64,000 nt of DNA from an uncultured Clostridia bacterium. Its GTDB lineage: Bacteria; Bacillota; Clostridia; Christensenellales; Borkfalkiaceae. The notes under the pieces are model-generated. The model had not been told where the DNA came from. It worked only from the letters and a program-made list of their open reading frames with translations, and searched no databases. Shown here piece after piece: positions 1-8,245 of this stretch. Where the stretch lies: positions 43,507-107,506 of the forward strand of contig CANQOB010000001.1 in the NCBI GenBank assembly GCA_947625385.1, given 5' to 3'. A program made the position numbers and the translations under genes. Position 1 is the first letter of the stretch, and the number at the start of each line of letters is the position of its first letter.

Positions 1-1005
1 CGCTTCATTGATTTTGCGCTTTCCAACATGGTGAACGCGGGCATCACGACGGTGGGGCTCGTCACCAAAAACAACTATCAGTCGCTCATCGATCATCTCG
101 GGAGCGGCAAGGATTGGGACCTCGCGCGCAAGGACGGCGGAATCATCCTGTTGCCGCCCTATTCGGACGAAACGGAATCGCTGTATTCCACCCGTCTCGA
201 AGCGCTCATGGGCATCACGGGATTCCTCAACCACAGGAGCGAAGATTATGTCGTCATCTCGGACTGCGACGGCATCGCCCGCTTCGACATCGCGGATATC
301 GTGCGCTACCACGAGGAAAAACAGGCGGACATCACGATGGTCTACCACGAGGAGAGCAAAAAGGTCAACTCCTCCTATTACATCACACTCTCTCCCGACG
401 AGACGGGGCGCGTCCGCGAACTCAAGATCAATCCAAAGACGAAGGGAAAATTCGCTCTCTATGTCAACGTCATGGTGATGAGCAGAGAGTTTCTCATCGA
501 CACCATCTCGAACGCGGTGACGAGGGGATTTTCCAGCTTCGGCAGGGATATCCTCACGAAAAATGTGGACACCCTGCGCATCTTCGGTTACAAATTCGAC
601 GGCTATTATGCGGCGGTCACCAGCCTTCGGGACTACTTTGCGCACAGCATGGAGCTCCTTGACAAGCGCGTCCGCGACGAGCTGTTCGGCGCACGCGATA
701 TCTATACGAAAGTGCGCGATTCGGCGCCTTCCAAATATCTCGAAGGCGCAAAAGTGCGCGATTCGCTTATCTCCGACGGCTGTCTCATCGAGGGAACGGT
801 GGAAAACAGCATTCTTTTCCGCGGCGTCCGCATCGGAAAGGGCTGCGTCGTCAAAAATTCCATCGTCATGCAGGACAGCATCCTCGGCGAAGGGGCGAAG
901 CTCGACTATGTTATTACGGACAAGAATGTCGTCGTCCGCGACGGGCGCGTGCTTTCCGGCTGCGCGGAACTTCCTTACTTCATTCCGAAAGGGCGGATGC
1001 TTTGA
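1..1005 (+). CDS. glgD: GlgD-type glucose-1-phosphate adenylyltransferase subunit (5' end cut off by window)
   Basis: The frame is open from base 1, so the gene starts upstream of the window; the visible start begins RFIDFALSNMVNAGI, a nucleotidyl-transferase core segment. The C-terminal third (about residues 245-325 of the visible part) has the isoleucine/valine-rich hexapeptide pattern of a left-handed beta helix (SILFRGVRIGKGC, IVMQDSILGEGAKL), as in ADP-glucose pyrophosphorylases. GlgD is the partner, often regulatory, subunit of GlgC in Firmicutes, making ADP-glucose for glycogen. The stop is 38 bp before glgA, so this is one operon with glgA, glgP and a GH13 enzyme. The GlgD rather than GlgC assignment rests on overall resemblance and on position just before glgA; glgC is probably upstream. 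Confidence 0.88.
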   Translation, partial: RFIDFALSNMVNAGITTVGLVTKNNYQSLIDHLGSGKDWDLARKDGGIILLPPYSDETESLYSTRLEALMGITGFLNHRSEDYVVISDCDGIARFDIADIVRYHEEKQADITMVYHEESKKVNSSYYITLSPDETGRVRELKINPKTKGKFALYVNVMVMSREFLIDTISNAVTRGFSSFGRDILTKNVDTLRIFGYKFDGYYAAVTSLRDYFAHSMELLDKRVRDELFGARDIYTKVRDSAPSKYLEGAKVRDSLISDGCLIEGTVENSILFRGVRIGKGCVVKNSIVMQDSILGEGAKLDYVITDKNVVVRDGRVLSGCAELPYFIPKGRML

Positions 1006-1043
1006 CGCTCTGCATAAATCCAATCAAATAGGGGAAACATCGT

Positions 1044-2570
1044 ATGGCAACAAATTCCAAGACGACACGAAAGACGGGACCCGTGGAGGTCGTGGAAGCG
1101 GTCGCATCCGCAGAGCGGGCGCCCGCGCAGATCACCGTGGAGGCAAAGAAGAAAATTCTCTTCGTCGCCTCCGAAGCCGCGCCCTTCATTGCGACGGGAG
1201 GGCTTGCCGAAGTCATCGGGTCGCTCTCGAAGGCGATCGCAAGCAGCGATCTCTATGACGTGCGCGTCATCATTCCGCTCTATCAGGACATCCGCAAGGA
1301 ATACCGCAAGGATTTCCGCTACATCGGCAATTTCACCGTGCAGCTCGCATGGAGAAACCAATACTGCGGCATCTTCGAATACAAAGCGGGAAACGTCACG
1401 TACTATTTCGTGGACAACGAATACTACTTCAAGCGCCCCGGCTGTTACGGGTATTACGACGACGGCGAACGGTTTGCCTTCTTCTGCCGCGCCGTGCTCG
1501 ATACCCTCGGCTATATCGGGTTCTATCCGGACATTCTGCACTGCCACGATTGGCAGGCGGCGCTCGCGGCGATCTACCTCAAAACGAACTATTGCCATCG
1601 CAAGGAATACAGCGCCATCCGCAGCGTATTTACCATTCACAACATAGAATATCAAGGGAAATATTCTCTCGATATTCTCGGCGATCTCTTCGGAATCGGC
1701 GATGAATACCGCAACTTCGTTGAGTACGACCGCTGTATCAACCTGATGAAGGGGGCGATCGAAGTCTCCGAGGCGGTCTCCACCGTCTCGCCCTCGTATG
1801 CGGAAGAGATCAAACATCCTTATTTTTCCCACGGGCTCGACCCCATCATCCGCCGGAACGAGTTCAAGCTCCGCGGGATCCTCAACGGCATCGACCCCGA
1901 GTATTACGACCCCGCGACGGACGCTTCGCTCTTTGCGAACTATTCTTCGGAGCATCCCGAAAACAAGGCGGTCTGCAAAGAGGAACTGCAAAAGATGCTC
2001 GGGCTGCCCGTCAAAGGCAATGTGCCCGTCGTCGCCATGATCTCCCGTCTCGTGGCACACAAGGGATTCGACCTTGTACGCGAAGTCATCGAACAGGCGC
2101 TGCGCAGCGACATGCAGTTCATCCTGCTCGGGACGGGGGAATCGACTTACGAAAATTACTTTTCCGACCTGATGAAGAGGTATCCGGGGAAGGTCGTCTC
2201 CGTGATCTCCTTCAACGCCGATCTCTCGCGCAAGATCTATTCGGGGGCGGATATCTTCCTCATGCCCTCCAAGAGCGAGCCCTGCGGTCTCTCGCAGATG
2301 ATCGCGAGCCGCTATGGGACGGTCGCGCTCGTGCGCGAGACGGGAGGGTTGGGGGACAGCATCACGCCCTACGGTGCGGGCGGCAACGGATTTACCTTCC
2401 ACGACTATAACGCGAATGATATGCTGTACGTCCTCTTCGAAGCCTTCGGCATCTTCCGCATGAAGGACGAATGGGCAAAACTCGTCAAAAAGGCGATGGA
2501 GACCGATTTCAGTTGGTCGACTTCGGCAAAATCTTATGAAGGACTGTATCACGACGTCCTGAATTCTTGA
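1044..2570 (+). CDS. glgA: Glycogen synthase, GT5 family
   Basis: ADP-glucose-dependent glycogen synthase of 508 residues. The start is preceded by AGGGGAAA. About 34 N-terminal residues rich in Thr, Val and Ala precede the usual family start KKILFVASEAAPF, so this protein has an N-terminal extension. The glucosyl-donor loop reads IATGGLAEVIG where E. coli GlgA has KTGGLADV, so the lysine position is alanine. The C-terminal GT-B donor site is intact (SKSEPCGLSQMIASRYG, RETGGLGDSI). The gene lies between glgD and glgP, 12 bp before the glgP start. Assignment is firm; the extension and the Lys-to-Ala change are observations without a tested consequence. Confidence 0.95.
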   Translation: MATNSKTTRKTGPVEVVEAVASAERAPAQITVEAKKKILFVASEAAPFIATGGLAEVIGSLSKAIASSDLYDVRVIIPLYQDIRKEYRKDFRYIGNFTVQLAWRNQYCGIFEYKAGNVTYYFVDNEYYFKRPGCYGYYDDGERFAFFCRAVLDTLGYIGFYPDILHCHDWQAALAAIYLKTNYCHRKEYSAIRSVFTIHNIEYQGKYSLDILGDLFGIGDEYRNFVEYDRCINLMKGAIEVSEAVSTVSPSYAEEIKHPYFSHGLDPIIRRNEFKLRGILNGIDPEYYDPATDASLFANYSSEHPENKAVCKEELQKMLGLPVKGNVPVVAMISRLVAHKGFDLVREVIEQALRSDMQFILLGTGESTYENYFSDLMKRYPGKVVSVISFNADLSRKIYSGADIFLMPSKSEPCGLSQMIASRYGTVALVRETGGLGDSITPYGAGGNGFTFHDYNANDMLYVLFEAFGIFRMKDEWAKLVKKAMETDFSWSTSAKSYEGLYHDVLNS

Positions 2571-2582
2571 GGAGACAGGGAC

Positions 2583-5003
2583 ATGAACCTTTCCGAAACG
2601 GAAGCAGAACGGCTGATCGCGGGCAAACTCACGCGCTATTTCGGCGTCACCCCGCAGGAGGCCGCCCGCGACCAGATCTACAAAGCCGTCGTCATGAGCG
2701 TGAGAGACATCATGCTCGAAAAAAGGCAGAAATTCCACAAGAAAGTCAAGACCGCCAAGGCAAAGCGGGTCTATTATCTTTGCATGGAATTTCTCATGGG
2801 GCGGTCGCTGAAAAACAGCGTCTACAATCTCGGCATCCAAAGCGCACTCGAAGGAGCTTTGAAGCGCTACCGCCTCACGCTCGATGACCTCTACGAGGAG
2901 GAACCTGACGCAGGGCTCGGAAATGGGGGACTCGGACGCCTCGCGGCATGTTTTTTGGATGGGCTCGCCACGCAGAACTATCCCGCGATGGGGTTCTCCA
3001 TCTGTTACCAATACGGACTTTTCAAACAGAAGATCGTCGACGGCTGGCAGATCGAGCTGCCCGACGTCTGGCTTCCCGGCGGCGAAGCGTGGCTCACGCA
3101 GCGCACGGATAAACAGTTCATTGTGCGGTTCGACGGGGAACTCGAAGAGCGTTGGACAGACAGCGGCTTGCAGGTCGTCTATCGCAATGCAAAAGAGGTG
3201 GAGGCGATTGCATACGACATGATGATCGCGGGGGCGAACTCCGAGGCGGTCAGCGTGCTTCGCCTTTGGCGCTCCCGCGCGATGCACAAGTTCGACATGC
3301 AGCGCTTTGCACGGGGCGATTATGACGCCGCCATCCGCGACGACAATGAGGCGCAGCTCATCTCCAAAGTCCTGTATCCCTCGGATAACCACTATGAGGG
3401 CAAATCGCTGCGCCTGAAACAGCAGTATTTTCTCGTCTCGGCGTCGCTGCAATGTATCGTGGCTGACCACAAGCGGCGGTACGGTCCGCTCACGCTTCTG
3501 CCCGAAATGGCGTCGATCCACATCAACGACACCCACCCCGCGCTCGCCATCCCCGAACTCATGCGCATTCTCATAGATGAAAATGCCTTTTCGTGGGAGG
3601 ACGCATGGAACATCACGACAGCGACCTGCGCTTACACCAACCACACCGTGCTTGCGGAGGCGCTCGAAACGTGGGCGGAAGATCTTGTCGCAAGGAGATT
3701 GCCGCGCATCCATTCCATTCTCAAAGAGATCAACCGACGGCTCTGCGAAGATCTTTGGAACAGATTCCCCGGCGATTGGAACAAGATATCCCGCATGGCG
3801 GTTCTTGCGCACAATACCGTGCGCATGGCAAACCTCGCAGTCATCGGCGCGCACAGCGTAAACGGCGTCTCCGAGCTGCACAGCAACATCATCAAGGAGA
3901 GCATTTTCCGCGATTTTTACGATTACACGCCCGAGAAATTCACAAACGTCACGAACGGCATCGCGCACCGCCGGTGGCTCAACCAATCCAATCCCGAGCT
4001 CTGCGCCCTGCTCGACGAATGTATCGGACCGGGCTACGCAAAGGATGCGGAAAAGCTTGCCGCGTTTGCGAAATTCGAAAGCGACGAGAGCGTTCTTGCC
4101 CGCCTCGCCGAGATCAAGCACATCAAAAAGGAGCAGTTCGCCCAATATGCAAAACGGGAACAGGGCATTGTCATCGACCCGGATACGCTCTTCGACGTGC
4201 AGGCGAAGCGCATGCACGAATACAAACGGCAGCTCCTCAACGTGCTCAACATCATCGGACAGTACGACCTTCTGAGAGAGAATCCCGATCTCGACGTCGT
4301 GCCGAGGACGTATATTTTCGGAGCGAAAGCGGCTGCGGGATACGATATGGCGAAGCAGATCATGAAGCTCATTTGCTTCCTCGCCGAGGATATCCGGAAA
4401 CATCCGAAGATTCACGAAAAGCTCAACGTCGTCTATATGGAGAACTACAATGTGACGATGTCGGAGAAGCTCATGCCCGCTTCCGAGGTCTCGGAGCAGA
4501 TCTCTCTCGCGGGGAAGGAGGCGAGCGGCACCGGGAACATGAAGTTCATGATCAACGGCGCGCTCACCGTCGGCACGTTGGACGGCGCGAATGTCGAGAT
4601 CGCCGAACGGGTGGGCGACGAAAACATCTTTATTTTCGGACTTCGTTCGGACGAAGTGGCGGAAATTTGGAGCAAGGGCTACAATTCGAGCGCCTACTAC
4701 AATCATGACGGCTTTTTGAGGCGCATCATCGAATCTCTCATCGTCGGATTCAACGGGTATTCTTTTGCGGAGATCGCCAACTATCTCCTGCGCAATGCGC
4801 CCGTGGCGGACCCGTACATGTGCCTGGCGGACTTTGAATCCTATGCCGCGACCCAAAGCAAGGTCTCCGCGCTCTACCGCGGCGACCCGATGGAATGGAA
4901 CCGCAAATCGCTCTTCAATATCGCAGCGGCGGGGTATTTTTCCGCAGACAGAAGCGTCAGAGAGTATGCGCGATCGATCTGGAATCTCAAACAAGTGAAA
5001 TAA
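2583..5003 (+). CDS. glgP: Glycogen/starch phosphorylase, GT35
   Basis: Pyridoxal-phosphate-dependent alpha-glucan phosphorylase of 806 residues, normal for the family. It releases glucose-1-phosphate from glycogen ends. Visible signatures are the N-terminal GLGNGGLGRLAACFLD, the TNHTVLAEALETW segment around residue 350, and the cofactor-site region EASGTGNMKFMINGALT followed by GTLDGANVEI near residue 640. GAGGAGACAGGGAC precedes the ATG. The next gene starts 4 bp after the stop, so they are probably translationally coupled. Together with glgD and glgA it provides both synthesis and mobilisation of glycogen in one operon. Confidence 0.96.
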   Translation: MNLSETEAERLIAGKLTRYFGVTPQEAARDQIYKAVVMSVRDIMLEKRQKFHKKVKTAKAKRVYYLCMEFLMGRSLKNSVYNLGIQSALEGALKRYRLTLDDLYEEEPDAGLGNGGLGRLAACFLDGLATQNYPAMGFSICYQYGLFKQKIVDGWQIELPDVWLPGGEAWLTQRTDKQFIVRFDGELEERWTDSGLQVVYRNAKEVEAIAYDMMIAGANSEAVSVLRLWRSRAMHKFDMQRFARGDYDAAIRDDNEAQLISKVLYPSDNHYEGKSLRLKQQYFLVSASLQCIVADHKRRYGPLTLLPEMASIHINDTHPALAIPELMRILIDENAFSWEDAWNITTATCAYTNHTVLAEALETWAEDLVARRLPRIHSILKEINRRLCEDLWNRFPGDWNKISRMAVLAHNTVRMANLAVIGAHSVNGVSELHSNIIKESIFRDFYDYTPEKFTNVTNGIAHRRWLNQSNPELCALLDECIGPGYAKDAEKLAAFAKFESDESVLARLAEIKHIKKEQFAQYAKREQGIVIDPDTLFDVQAKRMHEYKRQLLNVLNIIGQYDLLRENPDLDVVPRTYIFGAKAAAGYDMAKQIMKLICFLAEDIRKHPKIHEKLNVVYMENYNVTMSEKLMPASEVSEQISLAGKEASGTGNMKFMINGALTVGTLDGANVEIAERVGDENIFIFGLRSDEVAEIWSKGYNSSAYYNHDGFLRRIIESLIVGFNGYSFAEIANYLLRNAPVADPYMCLADFESYAATQSKVSALYRGDPMEWNRKSLFNIAAAGYFSADRSVREYARSIWNLKQVK

Positions 5004-5007
5004 GAAT

Positions 5008-6837
5008 ATGAGTTTTTATTACGATCCGATAGACCCGCGCTGCAAATCCCTCGTCGGGGCATGCAAGCGCGGCAGTGAAATTACGTTTCGCGTCTTTCAA
5101 AACCAAAGCGGAGAGGGGACTTTCTCGGCGGAAGTTTGTTATTTCGTGCTCTACGAGGACGGAAAGCCCGAAACCGTTTTGCCCATGAAGCGGACGAAAG
5201 AGGGCTTCGAACTCGCTTTGCGTTTTCCGCAGACGGGTCTCTTCTTCTATTACTTTACTTTCCCCGACAATGTATTTCTCGGTCGGGGCAGGCTGCGCAG
5301 AGCCGCGGTCACCCGCCATCCCGCGAGCTGGCAGATCACCGTCTTTGAAGAGGATTACCGCACGCCCGATTGGATGAAGGGCGGGGTGATGTACCAGATC
5401 TTCCCCGACCGCTTCTGCAAATCCGGAGAAGGGAGCGTGCCGCCGCACAAGCGTCTGCGCTCCGATTGGGGCGGGTGTCCTTCCTATCTTCCCGACGAAT
5501 ACGGCAAGATTCACAACAACGATTTCTTTGGGGGGAATCTGCGCGGCGTCATCGAAAAGCTCGATTATCTCGAAAGTTTGCATGTGAGCACGGTCTATTT
5601 CAACCCCATCTTCGAAGCGTATTCCAATCACCGCTACGATACGGGCGACTATCTGCGCATCGACCCGCTGCTCGGGACGCTCAAAGACTTCGACGAACTC
5701 ATCGAAAAGGCAGCCTGCCGCGGCATCAAGATCGTCCTCGACGGCGTATTCAACCATACGGGCGACGACAGCCGCTATTTCAATAAATACGGCAGATACG
5801 ACTCCTTGGGCGCCTACCAGTCCCCCGCCTCTCCCTATGCGAAATGGTACCGCTTTCACGAATTTCCCACTTCCTACGACAGTTGGTGGGGCATCGAGAC
5901 GCTGCCCGCCGTCAACGAATGCGACGAGGGCTTCCGCAACTTCATCTGCGGAGAAGGCGGCGTACTGAAATATTGGCTCGCCCGCGGTATCGGCGGCTAC
6001 CGTCTCGACGTCGCCGACGAGCTCCCCGATTCCTTCCTCGAGCTTTTGCGCACCTCCGTCAAGGAGGAGAACCCCGACGCCGTGATCATCGGCGAAGTCT
6101 GGGAGGACGCATCGAATAAGATCGCTTACGGCGAACGCAGAAAGTACCTGCAAGGAAAAGAGCTCGACAGCGTGATGAACTATCCGCTCAAAGACGGCAT
6201 TCTCAATTTTATGCTTTCGGGAAGCTGCGATCAGCTCCGCGAGACGATCTTCATGCTCCTCGACAACTACCCCAAAGAGACGCTCGATGTGCTCATGAAC
6301 GTGCTCTCGACGCACGATACGCCGCGCATTCTCACCGTCCTCGGCGGAAAACATTGCAGAACCAAACGGGAAATGGCGGAAACGCAGCTCACCGACGCGG
6401 AAAAGCTGCTCGCCAAAGAACGCTTGAAGGCAGCCGCGCTCCTCGAATACACGCTCTTCGGCGTGCCCTGCATTTATTACGGCGACGAGGCGGGCATGGA
6501 GGGCTACGGCGACCCGTTCTGCCGCAGATGCTTCCCGTGGGACGGCATGGACGAAGAACTCGTGGAATACTTCCGTCTGCTCGGCGAGATTCGCACCCAA
6601 CGATTTCACGGCATCCTGACGGACGGCGGCTACCGCGAGGTCTTCGCAGACGTCTCCTGCCTCGTATTCGAACGCAGAAAGGACGACCGCGCGATCTACG
6701 TCTTTTGCAATCTTTCGTCGTCGGAATACCGCATCCGCTTCGACGGAAGTTTCACCGAACAGCTCACGGGAAAAGTCTATGAAAACAGCTTCACCGTGCC
6801 GCCGTATTCTTACGGAATCTTGGCGAAAACCGAATAG
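5008..6837 (+). CDS. GH13 alpha-glycosidase (neopullulanase/cyclomaltodextrinase-like)
   Basis: A 609-residue alpha-amylase-family hydrolase with an N-terminal beta-sandwich-like domain (about residues 1-115) ahead of the catalytic barrel. The four conserved GH13 regions are readable: DGVFNHTG (region I), GYRLDVADEL with the nucleophile Asp (region II), IIGEVWED with the acid/base Glu (region III) and LSTHDTPR (region IV). The architecture matches the neopullulanase/cyclomaltodextrinase subgroup acting on alpha-1,4 and alpha-1,6 links in maltodextrins. No signal peptide is visible, so it should be cytoplasmic. It is the last gene of the glycogen operon and probably trims branched oligosaccharides left by GlgP. 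Exact specificity cannot be read from sequence. Confidence 0.9.
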   Translation: MSFYYDPIDPRCKSLVGACKRGSEITFRVFQNQSGEGTFSAEVCYFVLYEDGKPETVLPMKRTKEGFELALRFPQTGLFFYYFTFPDNVFLGRGRLRRAAVTRHPASWQITVFEEDYRTPDWMKGGVMYQIFPDRFCKSGEGSVPPHKRLRSDWGGCPSYLPDEYGKIHNNDFFGGNLRGVIEKLDYLESLHVSTVYFNPIFEAYSNHRYDTGDYLRIDPLLGTLKDFDELIEKAACRGIKIVLDGVFNHTGDDSRYFNKYGRYDSLGAYQSPASPYAKWYRFHEFPTSYDSWWGIETLPAVNECDEGFRNFICGEGGVLKYWLARGIGGYRLDVADELPDSFLELLRTSVKEENPDAVIIGEVWEDASNKIAYGERRKYLQGKELDSVMNYPLKDGILNFMLSGSCDQLRETIFMLLDNYPKETLDVLMNVLSTHDTPRILTVLGGKHCRTKREMAETQLTDAEKLLAKERLKAAALLEYTLFGVPCIYYGDEAGMEGYGDPFCRRCFPWDGMDEELVEYFRLLGEIRTQRFHGILTDGGYREVFADVSCLVFERRKDDRAIYVFCNLSSSEYRIRFDGSFTEQLTGKVYENSFTVPPYSYGILAKTE

Positions 6838-6870
6838 TATGTCAGACATACAATACTATGCGTGACATAC
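6838..6870. repeat. Dispersed repeat, copy 1: inverted pair
   Basis: Forward copy TATGTCAGACATA begins one base after the GH13 stop codon. A reverse copy CTATGCGTGACATA lies at 6856-6869. Together they form a hairpin with arms AGTATGTCA and TGACATACT. Confidence 0.8.
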
Positions 6871-7021
6871 TACCGAAGAAGATCTTCGGTCATGTTTTGC
6901 AGCCGATTTCGGAAAAAAACGGACGATCGGCAAAAGATCCGACGCAGCGATAAAAACTGTGTATGAGCGGAAATCCAGAGAAAAAAGCTGATTTTTTGCA
7001 AAAAAACTAATTTTTTGCCCA

Positions 7022-7058
7022 TAACTATTCGTAAAACAATGATTTTACGCATAGTTTA
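7022..7058. promoter_or_regulatory. Operator-like inverted repeat upstream of the recombinase gene
   Basis: TAACTATTCGTAAAA (7022-7036) faces its near-complement TTTTACGCATAGTTTA (7043-7058), separated by 6 bp. An exact third copy, TAACTATTCGTAAAA, lies at 7131-7145 and abuts the -35 box of the recombinase promoter. This suggests repressor or autoregulator sites; no protein can be named. Confidence 0.5.
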
Positions 7059-7080
7059 ATTTGTCGGTATTGCAGAAAAT

Positions 7081-7117
7081 CGCCTCTCCCCCGAGGGGCG
7101 GATTTTTGATTTTTCAT
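7081..7117 (+). terminator. Probable rho-independent terminator after the glg operon
   Basis: A GC-rich stem CGCCTCT/AGGGGCG (one G-U pair) with a six-base loop is followed by two T-rich runs. It lies 243 bp beyond the GH13 stop and upstream of the next promoter. Confidence 0.5.
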
Positions 7118-7130
7118 AAAAATTCCCCTT

Positions 7131-7174
7131 TAACTATTCGTAAAATTGACAGCGCTCTCTTTTTTTGCTATAAT
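7131..7174 (+). promoter_or_regulatory. Recombinase promoter with adjoining operator copy
   Basis: TTGACA at 7146-7151, a 17-bp spacer and TATAAT at 7169-7174 make a full consensus sigma-A promoter. The operator-like repeat copy ends exactly at the -35 box. The start codon is only 6 bp after the -10 box. Confidence 0.85.
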
Positions 7175-7180
7175 TGTCGT

Positions 7181-8245
7181 ATGAAAGATTCGGGAAATTT
7201 CCATCAGGACAGAAATTTTCATAACCTCGATAAGATCAACGCGCTTTTGGCGGAACTTCCCTATTGCTGCGAAGATTTTTTGCGCGGCGTCGAGACGCGC
7301 ACAAGCACGCTGACCCGTCTCAACTACTGCTATGACCTGCGTATCTTTTTCGATTTTCTCTGCAAGAAAAAGTTCCGCGGCACAAAAGACGTTCTTTCCC
7401 TCACGCTCGAGGACCTCGAACAGGTGACGGAAACCGATTTGGAGATCTTCCTCGCTTATCTCACCCACTACGAATTCCGCGGGCACAGTCTTTCATGCGA
7501 CGAACGCGCCAAGGCGCGCAAGCTCTCCACGGTGCGTTCTTTCTATAAGTATTTCTTCAACAAAGGTCTTATCGAAGTCAACAATACCGCAAAAGTCCCC
7601 ACCCCGAAGCTCCACGAGAAGGAAATCATCCGCCTCGAAGGCGATGAGGTCGAAAAACTGCTCGACACAGCCGAATTCGGCAGCGGGATGTCCCGTCACA
7701 TGGAGGGATATCATGAGCGTACGAGCGTAAGGGATACCGCCATTTTGACCCTCTTTCTCGGCACGGGCATCCGTATCTCCGAACTTGTCGGGCTGAACAA
7801 CGACAGTATCGATTTCAAGACGAATTCTTTTGTCGTCACCCGCAAGGGCGGGAACCAGGCGATCTTATATTTTTCGGAGGAGGTCGGGGACGCCCTCGCC
7901 GCCTATCTCGCACAAAAAGAGAACGACAAAAAGGTGCCGCCCAACGAAAAAGCCCTCTTTTTGTCCCTGCAATACAGACGCATTTCGGTGCGGGCGGTCG
8001 AAAATCTCGTCAAAAAGTACGCGCGCATCGTCTCCCCTCTCAAAAAAATCACGCCGCACAAGCTCCGCTCCACCTACGGCACCGCCCTCTACCGGGAAAC
8101 GGGCGACATCTTTATCGTTGCAGACGTCCTCGGTCATAAGGACGTCAACACGACGCGCAAACACTATGCCGCCATCACGGAGGACCGTCGCCGCTCCGTT
8201 GCGGGAAAGGTAAAACTGCATAAGGACGACGGGGAGGACGGCTGA
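7181..8245 (+). CDS. Tyrosine recombinase (XerC/XerD-like)
   Basis: 354 residues with the tyrosine-recombinase architecture: N-terminal SAM-like DNA-binding domain (about 20-130) and C-terminal catalytic domain. Catalytic residues are readable: Arg in GTGIRISELVGL, Lys in VTRKGG, HKLRSTYGT (His-x-x-Arg) and GHKDVNTTRKHY ending in the nucleophile Tyr. It probably acts in chromosome-dimer resolution or related site-specific recombination. No phage or integron genes adjoin it, and it overlaps hflX by one base (TGATG). I chose ATG 7181: upstream in-frame codons run into the promoter. There is no Shine-Dalgarno, and the -10 box ends 6 bp before, so the mRNA should be leaderless. Which Xer role it plays is not decidable here. 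Confidence 0.88.
   Translation: MKDSGNFHQDRNFHNLDKINALLAELPYCCEDFLRGVETRTSTLTRLNYCYDLRIFFDFLCKKKFRGTKDVLSLTLEDLEQVTETDLEIFLAYLTHYEFRGHSLSCDERAKARKLSTVRSFYKYFFNKGLIEVNNTAKVPTPKLHEKEIIRLEGDEVEKLLDTAEFGSGMSRHMEGYHERTSVRDTAILTLFLGTGIRISELVGLNNDSIDFKTNSFVVTRKGGNQAILYFSEEVGDALAAYLAQKENDKKVPPNEKALFLSLQYRRISVRAVENLVKKYARIVSPLKKITPHKLRSTYGTALYRETGDIFIVADVLGHKDVNTTRKHYAAITEDRRRSVAGKVKLHKDDGEDG

Larger units (their letters stand above)
6838..7180. other. 343-bp non-coding region of inverted repeats and operator-like repeats
   Basis: No gene is supported here. In order it holds: an inverted pair of the dispersed repeat (6836-6871); a small hairpin with arms ACCGAAGA/TCTTCGGT (6872-6890); a pair of 15-16 bp inverted repeats (7022-7058); a GC hairpin followed by T-runs that looks like a terminator (7081-7117); a third copy of the 15-bp repeat (7131-7145); and a consensus promoter leading straight into the recombinase start codon. 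Confidence 0.8.

Noticed and set aside
975..4994. A 1339-residue open frame antisense to glgA and glgP
   Set aside because: No recognisable motifs and composition rich in Arg, Val, Asp and Phe; it is the mirror of GC-biased codons in well-identified genes.
6872..6890. Terminator directly after the GH13 gene
   Set aside because: The hairpin ACCGAAGA/TCTTCGGT is not followed by a T-run; the better candidate is at 7081-7117.
7181..8245. Phage integrase interpretation of the tyrosine recombinase
   Set aside because: No phage genes or att sites adjoin; it is co-translated with the housekeeping gene hflX.
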